Origin: Methanobacteriota archaeon
Lineage (GTDB): Archaea; Thermoplasmatota; Thermoplasmata; RBG-16-68-12
NCBI GenBank assembly: GCA_005878915.1
Contig: VBML01000056.1
Span: 1-39,241 of the forward strand
Reading direction: 5' to 3'
Length of the DNA: 39,241 bases
Shown here: piece by piece, positions 7,432-19,087 of the stretch
Numbering within the stretch: the first letter of the stretch is position 1
Layout: each line of letters begins with the position of its first letter
Program-made: the position numbers and the translations under genes
The notes under the pieces: model-generated
What the model was told of the DNA's origin: nothing
Databases searched by the model: none
Seen by the model: only the letters and a program-made list of their open reading frames with translations

Positions 7432-10400
7432 ATGCGGGAACTCGTGGAAGCGTTCTTCCGGGAACGTTCAATCGTCAACCACCACATCGCCTCGTTCAAC
7501 GACTTTCTGCCGACGATCGACAACCCGAGCTCGCGGATGCAGAAGATCGTCGACAGCATGCGCTCCTCCCCGGAGGATGACCGGCGGGGAATCTTCAAGC
7601 TCGACGAGGACCGGACGGAGGGTGACATCATCGAGATCCGGATTGGCCGCCGCCGGGACGACCGCGGGCGCGCGGACATCGACGCGAAACCGACGATCTC
7701 CGTCGGGACGCCGATCGTCAAGGAGGCAAACGGCGCGACGCACGCCTTGACACCGATGGAGGCCCGTCTTCGGAACCTGAACTACACCGCCCCAATCTAC
7801 CTCGACTTCACCGTCGTCGAGAACGGGATCGAGCGGGAGCCGGAGCGGGTCCACATCGGGAACCTGCCAATCATGGTGAAGTCGAAGAAGTGCTCCCTTC
7901 ACAAGGAGAACCTCGAGATCGAGGGCGAGCTCACCGAATCCGAGTACCGCCAGAAGCTGATCGAGATCGGGGAGGACCCGCACGACCCCGGCGGGTACTT
8001 CATCATCGGAGGCACGGAGCGGGCGCTGATCTCCCTCGAGGACCTCGCGCCGAACCGCGTCCTCGTGGAGTACAACGAACGGTACGGCCGCCGCGTTCCC
8101 GTGGCGAAGGTGTTCTCCCAGCGGGAGGGGTACCGAGCCCTCACCCTCGTCGAGATGAAGAAGGACGGGATGCTCATCGTGACCGTCCCGACCGCCTCCG
8201 GCCAGATCCCGCTCATCATCCTGATGAAAGCCCTCGGCACGGAGAAGGACGAGGAGATCTACAACGCCGTCGTCTCCGTTCCGGAGATGGCGAACATCGT
8301 GTACGCGAACATCGAGGAGTGCCAGAACAAGAAGCTGTACCCGCCGAGTGGGATCTTCTCCCGCGACGACGCGGTGAACTACCTCGAGAAGAAATTCGCG
8401 ACGGGGCAGGCGAAGGAATACCGGACGAAAAAGGTCGAATCGATCCTCGACCGCTCCTTGCTCCCCCACCTCGGCGACACGCGGGAGGACCGGATCAAGA
8501 AGGCCGTCTTCCTCGGTCGGGTCGCGCGGTCCGTCCTCGAACTCCATCTCGGCAAACGGCGGGAGGACGACAAGGACCACTACGCGAACAAGCGACTGAA
8601 GCTCGCCGGCGACCTCATGGAGGACCTGTTCCGGGTCGCATTCGCGAACCTCGTCAAGGACCTGAAGTACCAGCTCGAGCGGTCCTACGCCCGCCGGAAG
8701 GAGATCAAGATCAGCTCCGCGATCCGGCCCGACCTCTTGAGCCAGCGGCTCCTGCACGCCCTCGCGACCGGGAACTGGGTCGGGGGCCGCGCCGGGGTGA
8801 GCCAGCTCCTCGACCGCACGTCGAACATGTCCGCCCTCAGCCACCTCCGGAGGGTCACATCGCCGCTCACGCGGTCCCAGCCGCATTTCGAGGCCCGCGA
8901 CCTACATCCGACGCAGTGGGGCCGGCTGTGCCCGAACGAGACGCCGGAGGGACAGAACTGTGGTCTCGTGAAAAACTGTGCGCTCGTGATCGACGTGTCC
9001 GAAGGGTTCCCCGAGGAGGAGGTCAAGCTCCTCCTCGCTGACCTCGGCACCCGTCAAGTCCGGGGCCAGACCACGGCAACGCGGGTTTACGTGAACGGGG
9101 ACCTGGTCGGCCTTCACGAGGATCCCGCCACGCTGATCTCGGAGATCCGCGACCGTCGGCGGGCCGGCCTCCTCAGCCCCGAGGTCAATGTCCACTTCGA
9201 CGAGAACATGAACGAGGTCCTGATCAACTGCGACGAGGGCCGGATCCGCCGGCCGCTCCTCGTCGTGAAGACCGGCCACCTCGTCCTGACGCGGAAGCAT
9301 CAGGAGGACCTCAAGATCGGCAAGTGGCGGTTCAGCGACCTCATTCGAAACGGGATCGTGGAGTGGATCGACGCGGAGGAGGAGGAGGACACGTACATCG
9401 CCCTCTATCCCTACGAAGTCCCGCCACGGTGCAAGGAGTGCAAGGAGCCGATCAGCCGGAGCGACGTCGAGTGGGCGAACCTCGGCGCAGCGAGCGAGAC
9501 CGTGGACCTCCAGTGCAAGCGGTGCGGAAAGACGTTCAGCGTGAAGTCGTCCCTGACGGCGGACCACACGCATTGCGAGGTGGACCCGCTCGTGATCCTC
9601 GGGGTCGCCAGCGGCCTCGTCCCCTATCCGGAGCACAACTCCTCGCCGCGGGTCACGATGGGCGCGGGCATGGCGAAGCAGTCGCTGGGCCTCGCCGCGA
9701 GCAACTACCGGACACGGCCGGACACGCGCAGCCACCTCCTCCATTACCCGCAGCAGCCCACGGTCCAGACGGAGTCGATGAAGTACCTCTCGTTCAACGA
9801 ACGCCCGGCGGGACAGAACTTCGTCGTCGCGGTGATGTCCCACCACGGCTATAACATGGAGGACGCGATCGTCATGAACAAGGCGTCCATCGACCGCGGG
9901 CTCGGCCGATCCTCGTTCATGCGGACGTATCGCGCGGAAGAGCGACGGTACCCTGGGGGGCAGGAGGACCATTTCGAGATCCCCTCGCCGGACGTGCGGG
10001 GCGCTCGCGCAGACCTGTCGTACGCGAATCTGACGCCGGACGACGGCTTGATCTCCCCCGAGGTCCTCGTCCAGGGTGGGGAGGTGCTCATCGGGAAGAC
10101 CAGCCCGCCCCGATTCCTGGAAGAGGAGACGGACTTCCTCACGCCGCAGAAGCGGCGGGAGACCTCGATCACCGTCCGCCACGGGGAGAGCGGGTGGGTC
10201 GACTCGGTGATGCTCACGGAGAGCGAGAACGGCTCGAAGCTCGCGAAGGTGAAGGTCCGCGACCTGCGGGTCCCCGAGCTGGGGGACAAATTCGCGTCGC
10301 GTCACGGGCAGAAGGGGGTCATCGGTCTTATCGCGCCTCAGGAGGACTTGCCGTTCACCGGGGACGGGATCATACCGGACCTGATCATCAATCCCCACGC

Positions 10401-11022
10401 GATTCCGTCGCGGATGACCGTTGCCCACGTCCTCGAGCAGATCGGCGGCAAGGTCGGGGCGATGGAGGGCCGGTTCATCGACGGCACGCCCTTCAGCGGC
10501 GAGCGGGAGGAGTCCCTCCGCGCCGCGCTCGAAGCGAACGGCTTCAAGACGAACGGCAAGGAGATCCTCTATGACGGGGCAACGGGTCGGATGATCCCCG
10601 CGGAAATCTTCGTCGGCGTGATCTACTACCAGAAGCTGCACCACATGGTCTCCGGGAAGCTCCACGTGCGTTCCCGCGGCCCCGTGCAGATCCTCACCCG
10701 CCAGCCCACGGAGGGGCGCTCCCGCCAAGGCGGGCTGCGGTTCGGCGAGATGGAGCGGGACTGCCTGATCGGCCACGGGGCGGCGATGGTGATCAAGGAC
10801 CGCCTGTTGGACGAATCGGACGGGACGATCCAGTACGTCTGCGGGAACGCCGAATGTGGCCACTTCGCGATCAAGGACCGGAAGGGCATGCTCCGGTGCC
10901 CCGTCGACGACAACACGTCGAAGATCTACCCCGTGCAAACGTCGTACGCGTTCAAGCTCCTGCTCGATGAGATGCTGTCGCTTGGGGTCGCGATGCGTCT
11001 CCAGTTGGAGGACTTGAAATGA
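7432..11022 (+). CDS. rpoB: DNA-directed RNA polymerase subunit B (unsplit)
   Basis: 1196 aa; [85 protein letters not shown]. Confidence 0.97.
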   Translation: MRELVEAFFRERSIVNHHIASFNDFLPTIDNPSSRMQKIVDSMRSSPEDDRRGIFKLDEDRTEGDIIEIRIGRRRDDRGRADIDAKPTISVGTPIVKEANGATHALTPMEARLRNLNYTAPIYLDFTVVENGIEREPERVHIGNLPIMVKSKKCSLHKENLEIEGELTESEYRQKLIEIGEDPHDPGGYFIIGGTERALISLEDLAPNRVLVEYNERYGRRVPVAKVFSQREGYRALTLVEMKKDGMLIVTVPTASGQIPLIILMKALGTEKDEEIYNAVVSVPEMANIVYANIEECQNKKLYPPSGIFSRDDAVNYLEKKFATGQAKEYRTKKVESILDRSLLPHLGDTREDRIKKAVFLGRVARSVLELHLGKRREDDKDHYANKRLKLAGDLMEDLFRVAFANLVKDLKYQLERSYARRKEIKISSAIRPDLLSQRLLHALATGNWVGGRAGVSQLLDRTSNMSALSHLRRVTSPLTRSQPHFEARDLHPTQWGRLCPNETPEGQNCGLVKNCALVIDVSEGFPEEEVKLLLADLGTRQVRGQTTATRVYVNGDLVGLHEDPATLISEIRDRRRAGLLSPEVNVHFDENMNEVLINCDEGRIRRPLLVVKTGHLVLTRKHQEDLKIGKWRFSDLIRNGIVEWIDAEEEEDTYIALYPYEVPPRCKECKEPISRSDVEWANLGAASETVDLQCKRCGKTFSVKSSLTADHTHCEVDPLVILGVASGLVPYPEHNSSPRVTMGAGMAKQSLGLAASNYRTRPDTRSHLLHYPQQPTVQTESMKYLSFNERPAGQNFVVAVMSHHGYNMEDAIVMNKASIDRGLGRSSFMRTYRAEERRYPGGQEDHFEIPSPDVRGARADLSYANLTPDDGLISPEVLVQGGEVLIGKTSPPRFLEEETDFLTPQKRRETSITVRHGESGWVDSVMLTESENGSKLAKVKVRDLRVPELGDKFASRHGQKGVIGLIAPQEDLPFTGDGIIPDLIINPHAIPSRMTVAHVLEQIGGKVGAMEGRFIDGTPFSGEREESLRAALEANGFKTNGKEILYDGATGRMIPAEIFVGVIYYQKLHHMVSGKLHVRSRGPVQILTRQPTEGRSRQGGLRFGEMERDCLIGHGAAMVIKDRLLDESDGTIQYVCGNAECGHFAIKDRKGMLRCPVDDNTSKIYPVQTSYAFKLLLDEMLSLGVAMRLQLEDLK

Positions 11023-14000
11023 TGGGCATCCGCGGTCTCACGAAACGGATCCGGGCGATCCGGTTCGCCCTCCTCAGCCCGGACGAGATCCGGCGGATGT
11101 CGGCGACGAAGATCATCACGGCGGACACGTACGACGACGACGGTTTTCCGATCGACATGGGGCTAATGGACTCCCACCTCGGCGTCATCGAGCCTGGACT
11201 GAGGTGCAAGACGTGCGGCGGCAAGGTCGACGACTGCCCCGGGCACTTCGGGCACATCGACCTCGCGATGCCGGTGATTCACGTCGGGTACGTGAAGGAG
11301 CTCAAGAAGCTCCTGCAGGCAACGTGCCGCCGATGCGGACGCCTCCTCTTGACGAAACAACAGGCGGAGGAGTTCCGCGTGGAGATGGAACAGATGGAGG
11401 AGCTCGGGGGCGAGCAGGACCTCCAGTACGTCACGAAGGAGACGGCACGGGAGGCGACGAAACGCCAGCGTTGCCCGCACTGCGGGGAAGAACAGCAGAA
11501 GATCACCCTCGACAAGCCCACGACGTTCCGGGAGAACGGCCACAAGCTGACGCCGAAGGAAGTGCGAGAGCGGCTCGAGCGGATCCCGAACGGGGACCTC
11601 CAGGTCCTCGGGATCAATCCGGATGTCGCGCGGCCGGAGTGGATGATCCTCACCGCCCTCCTCGTGCCGCCCGTCACGGTGCGTCCGTCGATCACGCTGG
11701 AAAGCGGGGACCGCTCCGAGGACGACCTGACCCACAAGCTCGTCGATGTCCTGCGCATCAACCAACGGCTCCGGGAGAACCGGGACGCGGGCGCGCCGCA
11801 GTTGATCGTCGAGGACCTGTGGGAGCTCCTCCAGTACCACGTCACGACGTACTTCGACAACCAGACGAGCGGGATTCCGCCCGCCCGGCATCGGTCGGGC
11901 CGGCCGCTGAAGACGCTCGTCCAGCGGCTCAAGGGAAAGGAGGGCAGGTTCCGGTCGAACCTCAGCGGGAAGCGCGTGAACTTCAGCGCCCGAACGGTGA
12001 TCTCACCGGACCCGGTCCTCTCCATCAACGAGGTCGGCGTCCCTGTCGAGGCGGCGCGGGAGCTCACGGTGCCGATCCATGTCCAGTCGTACAACATCGA
12101 TTTCGTGAAGGAGTGGGTGAAGCGGGGGCCCACGCCCGCTGCGCCCGTCGGGGAGTTCTACATCCCCGGCGTGAACTACGTGATCCGATCCGATGGGCGC
12201 CGCATCCGGGTCACGGACAAGAACGCGGAGGCCGTCTCGGACACGGTGGAAATCGGGTATGTCGTCGAGCGCCAGCTCCTCGACGGGGACATCGTCCTCT
12301 TCAACCGGCAGCCCTCGCTGCACAGGATGTCGATGATGGCCCACGAGGTCCGCGTGATGCCGCACAAGACGTTCCGCTTCAATTTGGCCGTGTGCGTTGC
12401 GGGTGGGACTAGGGTCGACGTCGGTGGCGTGTCACGGCCCATCGCCCAGCTCCGCAACTGCTGGAAGGAAAGCTCGGTGGCCACGTATGACTGGGAGGGC
12501 AGGCGCCCCGCGGAGACCGAGCTCAGCGCCTATTGGGCCTTGAAGCCTCGGGAGTTCGGACTGGAAGTCTTCCAATTCAGGACTCAATCCGGACGAGAGC
12601 TAACCGCGACCGGCGATCACCCCATCTACACTCAGGGGGGAAGAGTCCCCTGCAGGGACTTGAGGGTCGGGGACCGGGTAATTGCCAAACCGGAGGCGTA
12701 TCCGGAATACGAGGAGCGCGAGCTTGTGCTCCTGACCGAAGACCAATTCGTCCGCAGGGCGCCACGGGGAACGTACATCGCCCATGCGATTCAGGAACTC
12801 TCCAAGCGAGGCCTTCTCCCGCTGAAATCCCTCAATCAACCCCGGGCCCTGGCCGTCGCGAGGCTCGTCGGACATCTCTTCGGGGACGGGACCCTGATTG
12901 TGAACGGGCCCACCCCGCGAGCGGTCTTCCGGGCTGCTAAGGAGGACCTCGAAGCCATCCGGCAGGATCTGCAGTCCCTCGGCTTCCCACCGGGGAAACC
13001 GAAGAAGCGCTCCGGGGGAGGCATCATCCACACGGTCTCTGGAAAGGAGCTCGTCGTGTCGGGGGAAGGCTGGAGCATGGAGGTCCGGAGCAAGCCGTTC
13101 TGTGCATTCCTCTATGCCCTCGGGGCCCCCGCGGGTGACAAGGTGAAATCCCAGTATCGAGCCCCCCCGTGGGTTCGGACTCGGGGAACGCCGGCGCAGC
13201 TCAAGAAGGCTTTTCTCGCGAGCTATTTCGGCTCGGAGCTCTCCCTCCCCGCAGTGAGGATCCACCATCCCGGCAAGTTCCGCGATCCCGTATTCAAGGT
13301 GAGCAAGGTCGAAGGCCTGGAAGCCTCTGGAACGAGATGGATTCGCGACATCGGCGCGATGCTGCGTCCCTTCGGCGCCGGAATCGTCTCCGTTGCCCAA
13401 TCCGAGGGCAACATCCGAAAGGACGGGAGCCGGACGGTCGTCCTCGCGGCCCGCCTCCGCGCGGGTTCCCGCGACCTCGTGAACCTGTATGGCAGAGTGG
13501 GGTATGGATACAACCAACGGGCCGAAGGCAAGGCGCGGATCGCCTACGCGTACCTCGGTGAGAGCTCTGCCTTCTTGGAGCGCCGGGCAAACGCCCTGCG
13601 GCAGGTACGCCGCATGGGCCGGTGGCCCCGCAACCGGATCAGGGCGGTGGCCCTGGAGTCGGGGATTCCGGTCGCCACTCTCTATGGATGGCGGAGCCGG
13701 GGAAGGGGCGCCGCCGAGCTGAGGATGACTCCGGAGTTCCCCACCCTGGACGAATGGGCGAAGGGGGCGGTGTTCGACGAGCGGGCGGGCCTGGTCTACG
13801 ATACGGTTGTCACGAAAGAGCCCGCTGTGGTCCCCGAGGTCTACGACGTCACCACTGCCGCTGAAACCCACACGTTCTTTGCGAACGGCATTCTTACCGG
13901 TAACTGTCCCCCATATAACGCTGACTTCGACGGCGACGAGATGAACCTCCACGTCCTCCAGAGCGAGGAGGCCCGTGCGGAGGCCCGCGTCCTGATGCGG

Positions 14001-15320
14001 GTGCAGGAACACATCCTCAGCCCCCGGTTCGGGGGGCCGGTGATCGGCGGGATCCACGACCACATCACGGGCGCCTTCCTCCTGACGTACAAGGACGCGA
14101 AGTTCACGAAGGAGGAGACCGCGTACATCCAGAGCAAGATCGGCATCCGGGACCTGCCCCCGCCGGCGATCAAGAAGGGAGGCCAGGAATACTGGACGGG
14201 CAAGCAGTTGTTCTCGATGATCCTGCCGAAGGACCTGAGCCTCACGTTCAAGTCGTCGATCGCCCCGAAGGGGCTTATCTCCCTGAAAGAGCTGAAGGAG
14301 GAAGACGCCCTCGTCGTCATCAAGAACGGCCAGGTCGCGAGCGGGACGATCGACGAGAACGCGGTCGGTGCGTTCAAGGGGAAGATCCTGGACAAGATCG
14401 CACGGGACTACGGGCCCGACGCCGCGCGGGAGTTCATCGATAAGACGACGAAGCTCGCGATCGGGGCGATCATGGTCCGCGGGTTCACGACGGGCATCGA
14501 CGATGAGGACATTCCGGAGGAGGCGAAGAAGCAGATCGCGGAGGTCCTTCGCAAGGCCGTCGCGGACGTCGAGGAGCTCGTCGAGGCGTACAAGCGCGGC
14601 GAGCTGGAGCAGATGCCCGGCCGGTCTCTCGAGGAGACCCTCGAGGTCGACGCGATGAAGACCCTCGGGCGGGCACGTGACCAAGCAGGGCAGATCGCGT
14701 CGAAACACCTCGGGATGGAGAACTCCGCGGTGATCATGGCCCGCTCCGGCGCGCGCGGCTCGATGCTGAACCTGTCCCAGATGGCGGGGTCGATCGGCCA
14801 GCAGGCGGTCCGGGGCGAGCGGCTCTCCCGGGGGTGCTGGAACTGAACGCTCCCGCACTTCAAGAAGGGCGACCTGGGCGCGGAGGCCAAGGGCTTCGTC
14901 CGGTCCTCGTACAAGTCCGGGCTCTATCCCACGGAGTACTTCTTCCACGCGATGGGCGGGCGCGAGGGGCTCGTCGACACCGCGGTGCGGACATCGCGGT
15001 CGGGCTACATGCAGCGCCGGCTCATCAATGCCCTCGAGGACCTGAAGGTGAAGGAGGACGGCACCGTGCGGAACACGGGGGACACGATCATCCAGTTCCG
15101 GTTCGGCGAGGACGGCGTCGACCCGTCCCGGTCCGTCCAGGGGAAGCCCGTGGACGTCGACGATATCCTCCAGGAGGTCCTCGGCGAGGAGCCGTCCTGG
15201 CAGGAGCGGCTGAAAGAGCAGGACGTCGCGTCGTACGGCCTCACGGAGAAAGACATGTCCCCGGAGATCAGCGAGGAAGAGGTCGAGGTCGAAGAGGAAG
15301 AGCCCACCACGGAGGAGTGA
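11019..15320 (+). CDS. rpoA1: DNA-directed RNA polymerase subunit A', intein-containing and interrupted by an in-frame TGA at 14844-14846
   Basis: ATGA overlap with rpoB; ...[78 protein letters not shown]... stays in the same frame on both sides of the TGA and ends at 15320. Confidence 0.9.
12393..13904 (+). mobile_element. Intein in RpoA' (504 aa) with LAGLIDADG-type endonuclease region
   Basis: [15 protein letters not shown]...[13 protein letters not shown]...[11 protein letters not shown]...[36 protein letters not shown]: the host motif is rejoined exactly. Confidence 0.95.
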
Positions 15321-15323
15321 GGG

Positions 15324-18300
15324 ATGAGCAAGGCGTCGACGGTGGACGCGCTTCGGAAACGAGGCGTCGCGAAGCGCACGGCGGAGATCCTCGCGAACGC
15401 CGGGTTCACGCTTGAGAAAATCGCCGGGTCCAAGCCGGACCGGCTGAAGAAGTTCATCGGGGAGAAGGATGCGACCCGCATCCTCCAGAAGGTTGGCGGT
15501 GCAACGGCCGAGAAGGCCCCTCCAACCTCCAAGGGGAAGGCGCCCGCGGGGCCGAAGGTGAAGCCCAAACCCGGGGCCCCGGCGATCCCCGCGGAGGGCG
15601 AGGCGCCGCCGGAGCTCCCGGCGAAGGCCCCCCAGGTCTCCAAGGGAGAGCACGAGATCTACGACGGCCTCAAGGAGATTGGCCGGTACCTCCCGCGCTC
15701 CCTGGTCGGGGAGCTCGCCACGAAGATGCACGGGATCAAGGTGGGGCGGAAGAAGCTGCTCGAGGTCCTTTCACGGGTCTCCGACCGGTACGAGTCCCAC
15801 CGGATCGACCCGAACGAAAGCGCGGGGATCGTGTCCGCGCAATCGATCGGTGAACCCGGGACTCAAATGAGCCTGCCCTACGAAGAGAGAATCATCCTGC
15901 GCGATCGAGACGGGCTGCGCGTCGTCCGCATCGGGGAGGCCGTGGATGAGCTCATGGCCCGGCACCACTCGAAACACGAGGGCCCGACGGAATGGTGCGA
16001 TCTCCCTGCGGCTGCGGCCCTCCGGGTCCCTAGCCTCACCGGCGATGGGCGGATCGTTTGGAAGCCGGTTCGGTCCGTCAGCCGCCACGCCCACGACCGG
16101 CCGCTGGTCCGGATTCGAACGCGAACCGGTCGCACGGTGACCGCAACAGGCGACCACTCGTTCGTTACACGGCGTGGGGGCCGCATTACCCCCGTTCCCG
16201 GGCGTTCCCTGAAGCGGGGAGACCGAATCCCCGTCATGCGCCGCTGGTCGGTTCCCGACCCCGACTCGATCCTCGACATGAGCCGCGTCCTTCCGAAGGA
16301 AGAGTTCTGGTACGGGAGCGAACTGGGAAAGGCCCGCGCCCTTGGCCGAGCTTGGCGGAAGGGCTTCGGCCGAGATTTCGTCGTCCCGGTAGGTCCCGAC
16401 ATGCTGATGCGCCATCTTGACGGACGGTCTCAGATCGCAATCGACGAGGGGTTCGTCTACCCCTACCAGAACCACAGTCGCGCCCGCATCCCTGAGCGCC
16501 TCCCCCTCGACCCGACCTTGGGCTGGCTGCTTGGCGCGTACTTGTCAGAGGGATGGGCGGCCCGATATTACGTCAATATCTCCAACTCGGAAACTCGGTT
16601 CCTCGAAAGAACTCGTGACGCCGCGCGGAGGTTGGGCCTCCACTACGGCGAATACGACAACCGCCGGGGTTTCTCGGCGGGCCATGATCTTCATGTTCGG
16701 TCGACCGTCCTCGCGACGTTCCTCCAGGCGGTGTGCGGGGTTGGGTCGTCGGAGAAGCGGGTGCCCGAGTTTGCCTACAGCGCCAACGATGCGTGCGCGT
16801 CCGCTCTGTTGCGCGCGTATTTCGAAGGCGATGGGAACGTTTCCGTCGCGCGCGGAGCGATTCGCGTGAGTTCGAACTCGAAAGAGTTGGTCGACGGAAT
16901 CGCCCTCCTGCTTTGCCGATTCGGAATTCTCTCGAGCAAGGGCGTGACGGGAAGCCAGCATACACTCTGGATCCCGCGAAGGTACGCGGCCCGGTTCCGC
17001 GACGAAATCGGCTTCGAGTCCGTGGAGAAGGTGAAGCTCCTTCAGGAGCTCTGTTCCCATCCGAGTGCCGCGTACACGTACGATGCGCTGGACATCGTTG
17101 CGGGACAAGGGGAAATCCTGCGCGACCTGGCGGTGAAACTCAAGATTCCCACGCGACACGTAAACAACTTTACACGACGCCAGCGGATCGGGCGAGCGAC
17201 ACTGGCGCGCTACATGCTCCGGTTCGAAGCGCGCGCCCGAGAGCTAGGGGTCGTCATCGACAAGGAGATGCTCCGTTTGCAAGCCTTTGTCGATGAGGAC
17301 GTCACATGGGACGAGGTCCTGGAGGTCGAAGAGCTTTCACCCCCCGACGGGCCCGTCTACGACTTGTCTGTGCCCGGCCTCGAGACGTTCACGACTGCGG
17401 AAGGGATTGTCACGCACAACACAATGCGTACGTTCCACTACGCGGGTGTCGCCGAAATGAACGTGACGCTCGGACTCCCGCGTCTCATTGAGATCGTCGA
17501 CGCGCGACGGGTGCCGTCCACACCGATCATGGAGATCCACATCAAGGAGGGGACGAGGGAACTCGACAAGATGCGGAAGATCGCGCAAGAGATCGAGATG
17601 ACAAACCTCGAGGACATCACGGACATCGAGACGGACCTCGTGAACATGCAAGTGCTGATCTTCCCGGACGATCACCGGATGAAGGCACGGGGGGTGACGC
17701 ACTCCGAGCTCGAGGAAAAGCTCCGGAAGTTCGCGACCCCGAAGGAGCTGAAGCGGACCGTGGGGACGGCGACGAAGGTCGTGAAGGGCTTCGTCGTCGA
17801 GGCCGGGGAGGCGTCCTTCAAGAAGCTCCAGCGCATCCTCGAGCAGATGAAGGGCACCCGGATCAAGGGAATCGATGGCATTCGTCGCGCGATCATCCGG
17901 AGACGGGGAGAACGGTATGTGCTTTACACAGAAGGCTCGAACCTCGCGAAGGTCCTCGAGCTGCCGTACGCGGACCCGTCGCAGACGACGACGAACTCAA
18001 TCCAAGAAATCTATGACGTCCTCGGAGTGGAGGCGGCGCGCAACTCGATTATCAAGGAGGCGTACGACACCCTGCAGGAACAGGGGCTCACCGTGGACAT
18101 CCGCCACATCATGCTCGTGTCGGACATGATGACGAACGACGGGGACGTCAAGGCGATTGGTCGCCACGGGATCTCGGGGCGGAAGTCCAGCGTCCTGGCC
18201 CGGGCCGCGTTCGAGATCACCGCGCACCACCTCCTTCATGCGGCGATCACCGGAGAGGTGGACGCCCTCGACGGCGTGGCGGAGAACGTGATTGTGGGGC

Positions 18301-18380
18301 AGCCGGTCACCCTGGGAACAGGGGCCGTGAACCTCGTCTACCAGCCGCCGAAGCTGGCGAAGCCCGAGGCGTCGAAGTGA
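15324..18380 (+). CDS. rpoA2: DNA-directed RNA polymerase subunit A'', intein-containing, with N-terminal extension
   Basis: RIDPNESAGIVSAQSIGEPGTQM[intein]TMRTFHYAGVAEMNVTLGLPRLIEIVDARR...; GRHGISGRKSSVLARAAFEITAHHLLHAA. Confidence 0.96.
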   Translation: MSKASTVDALRKRGVAKRTAEILANAGFTLEKIAGSKPDRLKKFIGEKDATRILQKVGGATAEKAPPTSKGKAPAGPKVKPKPGAPAIPAEGEAPPELPAKAPQVSKGEHEIYDGLKEIGRYLPRSLVGELATKMHGIKVGRKKLLEVLSRVSDRYESHRIDPNESAGIVSAQSIGEPGTQMSLPYEERIILRDRDGLRVVRIGEAVDELMARHHSKHEGPTEWCDLPAAAALRVPSLTGDGRIVWKPVRSVSRHAHDRPLVRIRTRTGRTVTATGDHSFVTRRGGRITPVPGRSLKRGDRIPVMRRWSVPDPDSILDMSRVLPKEEFWYGSELGKARALGRAWRKGFGRDFVVPVGPDMLMRHLDGRSQIAIDEGFVYPYQNHSRARIPERLPLDPTLGWLLGAYLSEGWAARYYVNISNSETRFLERTRDAARRLGLHYGEYDNRRGFSAGHDLHVRSTVLATFLQAVCGVGSSEKRVPEFAYSANDACASALLRAYFEGDGNVSVARGAIRVSSNSKELVDGIALLLCRFGILSSKGVTGSQHTLWIPRRYAARFRDEIGFESVEKVKLLQELCSHPSAAYTYDALDIVAGQGEILRDLAVKLKIPTRHVNNFTRRQRIGRATLARYMLRFEARARELGVVIDKEMLRLQAFVDEDVTWDEVLEVEELSPPDGPVYDLSVPGLETFTTAEGIVTHNTMRTFHYAGVAEMNVTLGLPRLIEIVDARRVPSTPIMEIHIKEGTRELDKMRKIAQEIEMTNLEDITDIETDLVNMQVLIFPDDHRMKARGVTHSELEEKLRKFATPKELKRTVGTATKVVKGFVVEAGEASFKKLQRILEQMKGTRIKGIDGIRRAIIRRRGERYVLYTEGSNLAKVLELPYADPSQTTTNSIQEIYDVLGVEAARNSIIKEAYDTLQEQGLTVDIRHIMLVSDMMTNDGDVKAIGRHGISGRKSSVLARAAFEITAHHLLHAAITGEVDALDGVAENVIVGQPVTLGTGAVNLVYQPPKLAKPEASK
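15870..17420 (+). mobile_element. Intein in RpoA'' (517 aa) with LAGLIDADG endonuclease
   Basis: GTQM|SLPYEERIILRDRDG...TATGDHSFVTRRGG...LGWLLGAYLSEGW...LLRAYFEGDGNVSV...VYDLSVPGLETFTTAEGIVTHN|TMRTFHY. Confidence 0.95.
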
Positions 18381-18652
18381 TCGACGAGGCCCGCGCGCTC
18401 AAGGTCGCCGTGGACACCGGGAAGGTCATCTTCGGCATCCGCCGCACGAAGATGGCGGCGAACGAAAAGAAAGCACGACTCCTCGTCGTCGCGTCGAACT
18501 GTCCGGACGTCGAGTTGAAGTCCTTTCGGGGGGTCAAGGTCCACGCGTTCCGAGGGACGAACGCGGAGCTCGGCGCCGCGTGCGGAGTGCCCTTTTCCGT
18601 CTCCGCGCTCGCCGTGCTCGACCCGGGCGAGTCGAACATCCTGTCCCTTTAG
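18377..18652 (+). CDS. rpl30e: Ribosomal protein L30e
   Basis: IDEARALKVAVDTGKVIFGIRRTKMAANEKKARLLVVASNCP...; position directly after rpoA2. Confidence 0.92.
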   Translation: MIDEARALKVAVDTGKVIFGIRRTKMAANEKKARLLVVASNCPDVELKSFRGVKVHAFRGTNAELGAACGVPFSVSALAVLDPGESNILSL

Positions 18653-18661
18653 GGCTCCTGA

Positions 18662-19087
18662 ATGGCTGAAGTCACGTTCACCGGCGACACCCTGCGATAC
18701 GCGTCCCTGTTCCAGGATGTGACCCGGACGACGGTCGTGGATTGCCTCGACACGCCGGACCGCATCGTGTACGTCGTGCAGAGGGGAGACATCGGCCGAG
18801 CGATCGGCAAGAAAGGAGAGAATGTGGCCAAGCTCCGCCGCCTGATGAACCGGGATCTGCTTGTCGTCGAGTTCGCGGAGGACGCGGAGACGTTCATCGC
18901 GAACGTGTTCCGGAACTACAAGGTCAAGAAGGTGGAGATCGAGCAACGCGGAGACGTTACCCACGCGACGGTGACCGTGGACGCGTCCCTGAAGGGGAAG
19001 GCGATCGGCCGGGAGGGAAAGAACCTGCGGATCGCCCGCGACCTGATCGCGCGGCATTTTCCCATCGAAAGCGTGAGCGTCGCGTGA
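18662..19087 (+). CDS. nusA: NusA-like KH-domain transcription factor
   Basis: VQRGDIGRAIGKKGENVAKLRRLMNRDLLVVEFAED...GKAIGREGKNLRIARDLIARHF (two GxxG KH motifs). Confidence 0.92.
   Translation: MAEVTFTGDTLRYASLFQDVTRTTVVDCLDTPDRIVYVVQRGDIGRAIGKKGENVAKLRRLMNRDLLVVEFAEDAETFIANVFRNYKVKKVEIEQRGDVTHATVTVDASLKGKAIGREGKNLRIARDLIARHFPIESVSVA

Noticed and set aside
7432-11022. Intein or split in rpoB
   Set aside because: Length (1196 aa) and continuous conserved motifs show an intact, uninterrupted fused B subunit.
14844-14846. Selenocysteine or genuine gene split at the UGA
   Set aside because: The expected residue is Arg in RTLPHF, no selenocysteine context is evident, and the downstream ATG would start inside the bridge-helix region; error or mutation is simpler, though not proven.
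12600-15731. 1043-aa minus-strand ORF across rpoA1/rpoA2
   Set aside because: Antisense shadow of conserved RNAP and intein coding sequence; no domain signal.
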